Source: Bacteroidia bacterium (GTDB lineage Bacteria > Bacteroidota > Bacteroidia > UBA8524). Taken from it: a DNA stretch of 7,098 bases. Positions within the stretch are counted from its first letter, which is position 1. Each line of letters starts with the position of its first letter. The stretch covers positions 1 to 7,098 of the forward strand of contig JALRIQ010000360.1 of assembly GCA_023277325.1 (NCBI GenBank), written 5' to 3'. The position numbers and the translations under genes were made by a program. Shown here in pieces: positions 1-4,306 of the stretch. A model generated the notes under the pieces. The model saw nothing but the letters and a program-made list of their open reading frames with translations. It was not told the DNA's origin and did not search any database.

Positions 1-71
1 GGTGCGCACAGTCAGCGAAGGCACATAAACGCAGAAAGGCGCTCAGTTGTGCGGACAATTTCCACCATAGC
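1..71. other. non-coding end of window
   Basis: I see no supportable gene here. A minus-strand frame beginning with ATG near 68 meets a stop after about 18 codons. There is a perfect 8-bp palindrome GTGCGCAC at 2-9, and CGCACA (5-10) can pair with TGTGCG (48-53), so inverted-repeat character continues beyond the REP-like element. The neighbouring gene lies outside the window. Confidence 0.5.
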
Positions 72-233
72 CGTCACCCTGAGTGTAGCGAAGCGGAACC
101 GAAGGGTAAAGCCTGGGTCTGCAGTTGGGGTAGGCTGTCCCTCGATTACGCGTAAAGTACACGGTAAAAATAAATCTCGAGATGCTCCACTAAGCCTTCG
201 CTAAACGCTATGGCTTACGGAGTCGGGATGACG
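72..233. repeat. REP-like composite inverted-repeat element
   Basis: The outer ends are imperfect inverted copies: CGTCACCC at 72-79 and GGGATGACG at 225-233. Inside are ACCCT/AGGGT (76-80 and 103-107) around a GCGAAGC-type core, the perfect palindrome ATCTCGAGAT (174-183), and TAAGCC/GGCTTA (191-196 and 212-217). The CGTCACCCTGAG...CGAAGGGT and CTCGAGATGCTCC...GGGATGACG styles resemble short repeats scattered between genes in many Bacteroidota genomes. It starts 10 bases past the DUF4175 stop, a typical place for such elements. The genome-wide repeat status is recalled, not tested here. Confidence 0.55.
163..217 (-). terminator. possible terminator after DUF4175 inside the repeat element
   Basis: On the minus strand, the TAAGCC/GGCTTA stem-loop is followed by the ATCTCGAGAT palindrome and then a T-rich run (complement of 165-173). 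It lies 27 bases past the DUF4175 stop codon. The T-run is not directly against the larger stem, so this is only a candidate 3' end. Confidence 0.3.
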
Positions 234-243
234 CCATTCCTGC

Positions 244-3200
244 TTACTCCGAAATGTTGCGGAAGTACTCGCGGATTTTCTCTTTGTAATACGGACGAAG
301 TTCAGGAGGAAGGGTTTTGAGCAATTCGTTCTCACGCTCCTTTTGCTTGAGGTACTCTTCCAATTCAGGAGGAAGTGGGCGCTCATTCTGCTTCCCTTCT
401 TTCGATTCTCTTTTATTGTCCTGTTCACGCTGTTTTTCTGCACGTTCGTGCTCCAACATACGGGTCTCAATCTCCTGCTGGCGTTTGAGTGTTTCCAGGT
501 TTAATTTTTTATTGACGAGGTCTTTTTCCAGTTTCTCCATCTCATCGATGGTTTTCTGCAATTCACCGGCTTCCTTACCATTGCCTTCCTCTTGCATCTG
601 CTTTTTCATGGCTTGAAGCATACGACGAATCATCTCCTGCTTAGCCGCCATCTGTGCCCATTCTTTGCTGCCTGGTTGGGTTCCGCCTTCTTGCTGCCCT
701 TTCATCTTCTTCAATTCCTTACCGAGCTGCTCCTGCATCTCCTTCATCTTCTTGGAATCTCCCTTCTTGGGCTTCGACTTTTTCGAACTCGATCCGCCAC
801 TTCCCGACATATTCATCATGTCTTCCTGCATGTTTTTCAGGATTTCAGAAAGCATAACGGCCAGATTATTCATGCTCGTCATGGTATACTGCTGCGTTAC
901 CGTTGCATTTCGGGTTTCGCGCGCTGCCAAAAGGCGCAAAGATTTATTCAGGTTATCATTGATCAAGCCCATCTCCTTATTGATGTAGGACTTGAGCACT
1001 AAGGCCCTTTTGCTCAATGCTAAGAGACTATCTTCCACAATACGTGCATCGTCCCTCAATTTTTTCTGGCGTTGAACGAGCTCTACGTATTTCGGATTAT
1101 AACCGCTGGTATTGGCCAATTCATCCATCAACTCTTCCTGATCGAATGAAAGTTGAATCAGATTCTCAAGGATTCCACGCAGGGTTTCGTAATCCTCCAT
1201 GGTTTGTTCCATCTCCATCGCCTGCATTTCCTGACCCATTTTTTTGGCCAGTTCCTTCATCTTCTTGGCGGCATCTTTCTGCTTCTTAGCCGCTTCTTTC
1301 TTCTTGTTTTCTCCCAGCTTGTCAGACCCCTGATCCATCTCCTGCTGGATATCATCCATCTCCTCCTCGGGATTATCAAAGTCCATGGGTTCCTCGAGTT
1401 CCTGGTTCAGGCTGTCGAGCTTATCCATATCCTTTTGCAGCTCTTCGAAAGCTTTATTCAAAGAATCCTGTTTCTCTTTCAGCTTCTCTGGCGACTCCTG
1501 CCCTTTCTCGGTTTCTTCAGCGAGCTTTTCTTGTTCTTCTGCTAATTTCTCAAGTTTCTCAACCCCCTGATCCATTTGCTTTTCCACCTCAAAACGCTTG
1601 TACATTTCGAGCATGCGGTCGAGTTGCTTGTCGAGTTCCTTCTCACTCAACTCCATTTTCTCCAGCTCCTCTTTCAACAGGTCTTTATTATCCTGTTCCA
1701 TCAGGCGCTGCATTTCCTCCATCATCTGCTGGAGTTCATCTGAAAATAGTTCGTCAAACAGTTTCTCCAGCTCTTGTTGTTTTTCCAAAAGTTGCTCTTG
1801 CAAAGGATTGAACTCATTTTCCATTTTATTGGTGCGTTCATTCTCCTTTTTCAGCTCCTCTATTTGCTTGCGCAGCTCCTCCTGTTTCTTCAGGAGCTCT
1901 TCCAATTCCTTTTGATCCTCCCAGTTAAGGGTTTTCTTCTCCAGCATTTTCCGTTGGAGTTTCTGAATATCCTTGGCCAGCTTCTTCGTTTCCTTTAAAG
2001 CATCCTCAAGTTCCTTTTTAATATTCTCCGTCTTCTTCTCTACCTCTTCCTCAATCTCCTTGGCGGAGGCTATTTCATAGATTTTTGTCTGAGAGATGGC
2101 TCTTTTAGGACCATGAATTCCATCGTTGTCAAATACCTCAAAATAATACTCGAGCTTATCACCAGGTGCAAGACCCAATTCCGCCAGATTCCATACATGA
2201 TAGAATTGTTGGGCATTTCTTCCTTTGCTCAGCGGCAAATTCAACTGATCTCCCCGTCCAACTTTTTTACTATCGTCTGATTTCACAAAACGGTACACGA
2301 ATCGCAGAGCGCTAAATCCGTAATCGTCGTTGATCTCTCCCACAAAATAGTTCACCCGATTGAGCATACTATCCTCTTTCTCTTCCACTTGAATAATTGG
2401 AAAAGCATCGGGATTTGCTATGATGGTGTAAGGGATTGAATCGTTTGCGCTTTCTTCATTGCGCCCTAAGCCTACGTGATAGGGTGTGCTTTTATAGATG
2501 TTTTTGTGCGCAGAATATTTCCCCTGTTTCTTCTCCTCTAAAGCAAAATGCCCTTCGTCTTGAAAACTCAGCCATACATTATCTGTATTCTTGGCGCTTA
2601 TCTCCCAGGTAACTTTTGTTCCCTCTGGAATACTCAGGTCGCCAGTATTCACTAATGTTTCACTCTCTTTTCCGGTATAGTTCGGATAATCGAGGCGAAT
2701 GGAAATACCTGCCATAAGCGGCTTTGCAATGACTTTAAATGCGTATTCTTTGGAATTAAATCCGTCCGCATCGAACGAGAAATCAAAATCCTTTTGAACA
2801 TTTTTAATGGTAAAAACCTGCTTGCCTTCGCTATTCTTGACCATTTTATAGCGCTTGCCATCTGCGGTAAGAAATACTTCTTTCGGAATTTCATCTCCCT
2901 TTAGATCCAGCACTAAATCGACAGATTCATTTTGCGTCGCTTCCAGTTTTTCATTCTCTAAAATGAATTGAAATGGAGCTTCAGGAACAAACTCTTTGTT
3001 GTATTGCACCAAGCGAAGTGTTCCCTCTTGCATGATACGGGCATTGATAAAAAAGAGGGCCACCCCGACCAAAACCGGAATCAACAGGTATTTTAGGTAT
3101 TTACTGTTCTGACGAAAATCAACTGCCTGAACGAAAGGCACTGGCTTCAACTCTTCGCTGCGTTGATGGATACTGGCCTCAATCAAAGCCGCACTTGATG

Positions 3201-3570
3201 GGTCTAAACTCGCCTGATGACGAAGCTGTAAAGTATTGAGGAGTTTATCCTTGACCTCACCGAAATGATCCCCAATAATCCGACTTGCCTGTTCATGATT
3301 GATGTGCTTGCCGATGCGAAATAGGGCTGCAAGGGGAATCACCACAAAACGACCAAAAACGATGGCCATCAATACCAAGGAAAAGAAAAATAGAAATGCG
3401 CGTACCGGTGTATCGAAACGACCGTAATATTCCAAGACGGTAACCGCCAAATAATCTACCAGGGCAATGCCAATAAAGTAGATAACACCCTTAATTATCA
3501 GGTTCTTATAATACTTCCTGATAAAGGCATCGAGCTTCTGAAGAAGGATGTCGTAGTTATTGGCGGACAT
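244..3570 (-). CDS. DUF4175 family membrane-anchored coiled-coil protein
   Basis: A 1108-residue member of the DUF4175 family; its biochemical role is not established. Databases sometimes label Bacteroidota members 'ATPase', but I find no Walker A motif or other nucleotide-binding signature. Three membrane helices are visible: about 25-46 and 57-83 as a hairpin, then 160-177. Positive charges flank the cytosolic sides (RKYYK, RIGKH, YLK), which puts about 930 C-terminal residues in the periplasm. Residues 195-500 look beta-rich and Ig-like (LDYPNYTGK near 293-301; EYYFEVFDNDGIHGP near 474-488). Residues 503-790 are a Lys/Glu/Gln/Met-rich coiled coil with a short heptad-like KK..A stretch at 757-778. 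A helical block (791-921) follows, then a Gly/Ser/Lys linker (922-960) and helices to the end. The tail LPPELEEYLKQKERE (1066-1080) with LPPELRPYYKEKIREYF (1087-1103) is characteristic of Bacteroidota members. The start is fixed by an in-frame TAA at 3583-3585. No Shine-Dalgarno site is seen. Confidence 0.94.
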   Translation of the reverse strand: MSANNYDILLQKLDAFIRKYYKNLIIKGVIYFIGIALVDYLAVTVLEYYGRFDTPVRAFLFFFSLVLMAIVFGRFVVIPLAALFRIGKHINHEQASRIIGDHFGEVKDKLLNTLQLRHQASLDPSSAALIEASIHQRSEELKPVPFVQAVDFRQNSKYLKYLLIPVLVGVALFFINARIMQEGTLRLVQYNKEFVPEAPFQFILENEKLEATQNESVDLVLDLKGDEIPKEVFLTADGKRYKMVKNSEGKQVFTIKNVQKDFDFSFDADGFNSKEYAFKVIAKPLMAGISIRLDYPNYTGKESETLVNTGDLSIPEGTKVTWEISAKNTDNVWLSFQDEGHFALEEKKQGKYSAHKNIYKSTPYHVGLGRNEESANDSIPYTIIANPDAFPIIQVEEKEDSMLNRVNYFVGEINDDYGFSALRFVYRFVKSDDSKKVGRGDQLNLPLSKGRNAQQFYHVWNLAELGLAPGDKLEYYFEVFDNDGIHGPKRAISQTKIYEIASAKEIEEEVEKKTENIKKELEDALKETKKLAKDIQKLQRKMLEKKTLNWEDQKELEELLKKQEELRKQIEELKKENERTNKMENEFNPLQEQLLEKQQELEKLFDELFSDELQQMMEEMQRLMEQDNKDLLKEELEKMELSEKELDKQLDRMLEMYKRFEVEKQMDQGVEKLEKLAEEQEKLAEETEKGQESPEKLKEKQDSLNKAFEELQKDMDKLDSLNQELEEPMDFDNPEEEMDDIQQEMDQGSDKLGENKKKEAAKKQKDAAKKMKELAKKMGQEMQAMEMEQTMEDYETLRGILENLIQLSFDQEELMDELANTSGYNPKYVELVQRQKKLRDDARIVEDSLLALSKRALVLKSYINKEMGLINDNLNKSLRLLAARETRNATVTQQYTMTSMNNLAVMLSEILKNMQEDMMNMSGSGGSSSKKSKPKKGDSKKMKEMQEQLGKELKKMKGQQEGGTQPGSKEWAQMAAKQEMIRRMLQAMKKQMQEEGNGKEAGELQKTIDEMEKLEKDLVNKKLNLETLKRQQEIETRMLEHERAEKQREQDNKRESKEGKQNERPLPPELEEYLKQKERENELLKTLPPELRPYYKEKIREYFRNISE

Positions 3571-3587
3571 GGATGCGCTAAATTATT

Positions 3588-3615
3588 CAAATATTAGTCC
3601 GAATTGCCTATCAAA
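3588..3615 (-). promoter_or_regulatory. candidate Bacteroidota-type promoter of the DUF4175 gene
   Basis: On the minus strand, TTTG (3612-3615) lies upstream of TAATATTTG (3588-3596). These resemble the Bacteroidota -33 (TTTG) and -7 (TAnnTTTG) elements. The fit is imperfect: there is one extra base inside the -7 motif, or one mismatch if it is read as AAtaTTTG, and the spacing of 15-16 bases is slightly short. Transcription from here would give a leader of only about 10-15 bases. Confidence 0.3.
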
Positions 3616-3665
3616 CGACGATTGTTTGAAGGAAATTGTTCCTTGTCGAACCGACTGAGCGACAA
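3607..3665 (-). repeat. three back-to-back perfect inverted repeats upstream of DUF4175
   Basis: Three perfect 6-bp inverted repeats tile this stretch almost without gaps. They are TTGTCG/CGACAA (3643-3648 and 3660-3665, 11-base loop), AAGGAA/TTCCTT (3629-3634 and 3639-3644, 4-base loop) and TCAAAC/GTTTGA (3611-3616 and 3624-3629, 7-base loop). The last can extend by CCT/AGG (3607-3609 and 3630-3632) across one bulged base, competing with the middle one. An overlapping alternative pairs GTCGAA (3645-3650) with TTCGAC (3666-3671). In RNA read from the M16 side they would form a string of hairpins ending about 40 bases before the AUG. In DNA they could be operator half-sites. Confidence 0.6.
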
Positions 3666-3695
3666 TTCGACTTATCGACGGGTTGACATGTAGAC
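3652..3695. repeat. 8-base-phased GAC array
   Basis: The triplet GAC starts at 3653, 3661, 3669, 3677, 3685 and 3693, exactly 8 bases apart each time. The first four copies are CGAC. The next position in register (3701) reads GAG. The five bases between the triplets vary. It overlaps the adjacent inverted repeats and ends about 80 bases upstream of the DUF4175 start. No known regulator is assigned. Confidence 0.55.
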
Positions 3696-3706
3696 GAAGA
3701 GAGGGG

Positions 3707-3735
3707 AAGAAAGCACTTCGCGCGCGATGCTTCTT
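3707..3735 (-). terminator. hairpin after the thioredoxin gene, possible weak terminator
   Basis: Arms AAGAAGCA and TGCTTTCTT (minus strand; 8 bp with one bulged T) enclose a self-complementary TCGCGCGCGA core (3718-3727) plus two unpaired bases. It begins 43 bases after the thioredoxin stop. The following minus-strand sequence is pyrimidine-rich but not a clean U-tract, so termination would be partial at best. It may instead only stabilise the 3' end of the upstream message. Confidence 0.35.
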
Positions 3736-3777
3736 GGTTTCAAACGCATTGGAAGAGTCGGCGAAATGAAATCAGAC

Positions 3778-4248
3778 CTATTTGATTCCTGCTTCTCCGA
3801 GCATTTTATCTAAGGTCGCGGAGAAACGCGCAGGATCTTCATAACCCGGATTGATAAAGAGCTTGTTGTTTTGTGGCAGAATAAAATAGGTGGTAGGATA
3901 ACCCGTGCGGTATTCCTTCGATAACATGGCGTGTAGCTCTCTGCCGGTATAGGAGGTGCTATCGATATAATAGGTTTTGTCCAGCTCAGGGTTGAACTTG
4001 ATGGCGACAAAATTCTTATTGATTTTTTTGATGATTTCAGGATCTGAATAGGTGTCCTTATCCATCTTCTTGCACCAGCCACACCAGTCGGTATAGGCAT
4101 CAACCAAAATAATTTTGTTCTCAGCTATACCTCGCTTATACCCGGTATTCCAATCTTCCCACTTTAGCGTAACATCTTGGGCCATCTCAAAACTTTGAGA
4201 CACAAAAACCAAGGCCAGGCTAAATCCGATGTAAAGCAGCTTCTTCAT
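3778..4248 (-). CDS. exported thioredoxin-fold protein with CGWC active site
   Basis: A 156-residue single-domain thioredoxin-like protein, probably a periplasmic thiol-disulfide oxidoreductase or reductase partner. Residues 1-19 form a signal peptide: Lys2-Lys3, then a hydrophobic core to about Val16. Cleavage may follow Ser19 or Ala23, and no lipobox Cys is present. The redox motif WCGWCKKMD has Cys56 and Cys59, after the strand IILVDAYTD. The cis-proline is Pro118 in TGYPTTYF, which stands next to CxxC in the fold. This looks like the thioredoxin_7/DsbD-C-like type rather than cytosolic TrxA (WCGPC). About 20 extra residues (roughly 86-105) lie between the central strand and the cis-Pro. 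The start is fixed by an in-frame TGA at 4267-4269 and by GAGGAGG eight bases upstream of ATG. It lies 58 bases after the M16 gene, so cotranscription is likely. Substrates are unknown; M16 or other envelope proteins are possible but unproven. Confidence 0.95.
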   Translation of the reverse strand: MKKLLYIGFSLALVFVSQSFEMAQDVTLKWEDWNTGYKRGIAENKIILVDAYTDWCGWCKKMDKDTYSDPEIIKKINKNFVAIKFNPELDKTYYIDSTSYTGRELHAMLSKEYRTGYPTTYFILPQNNKLFINPGYEDPARFSATLDKMLGEAGIK

Positions 4249-4306
4249 ACTTGCACCCTCCTCGATTCAAAAATTGTTCCAAGAGGGGACAGTTTATTCG
4301 CTTAGC
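4249..4306 (-). other. 58-base intercistronic gap, M16 to thioredoxin
   Basis: This short spacer between the M16 stop codon and the thioredoxin start carries the Shine-Dalgarno site and an AT-rich stretch. I see no convincing terminator hairpin and no paired -33/-7 promoter elements, which favours one transcript for both genes. The part at 4265-4280 resembles the block just upstream of the DUF4175 gene. Confidence 0.6.
4257..4263 (-). promoter_or_regulatory. strong Shine-Dalgarno sequence of the thioredoxin gene
   Basis: The minus strand reads GAGGAGG eight bases before the ATG at 4246-4248, close to a perfect match to the usual anti-Shine-Dalgarno sequence. Together with the in-frame stop just upstream it decides the start. 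Bacteroidota genes usually lack such a site; the DUF4175 gene in this window has none. Confidence 0.75.

Noticed and set aside
1..243. CRISPR array or tRNA in the left-hand non-coding end
   Set aside because: There are no regularly spaced direct repeats and no cloverleaf; the structure is inverted repeats only.
1874..1898. Perfect 7-bp inverted repeat AGCTCCT/AGGAGCT
   Set aside because: It is inside the coiled-coil coding sequence, where repeated Glu-Leu-Leu codons generate such pairs by chance.
317..2000. Several plus-strand open frames of 60-136 codons opposite the DUF4175 gene
   Set aside because: They are Ser/Leu/Phe/Cys-rich, as expected for the antisense of Lys/Glu-rich codons, they overlap one another, and they resemble no family.
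757..2060. Possible tandem DNA repeats in the coiled-coil coding region
   Set aside because: The similarity is at the level of short Lys/Glu codon runs without a constant period or conserved long unit.
4249..4306. Separate promoter for the thioredoxin gene
   Set aside because: An AAttTTTG element resembles a -7 box, but no -33 partner lies at a suitable distance, so cotranscription with M16 is the simpler reading.
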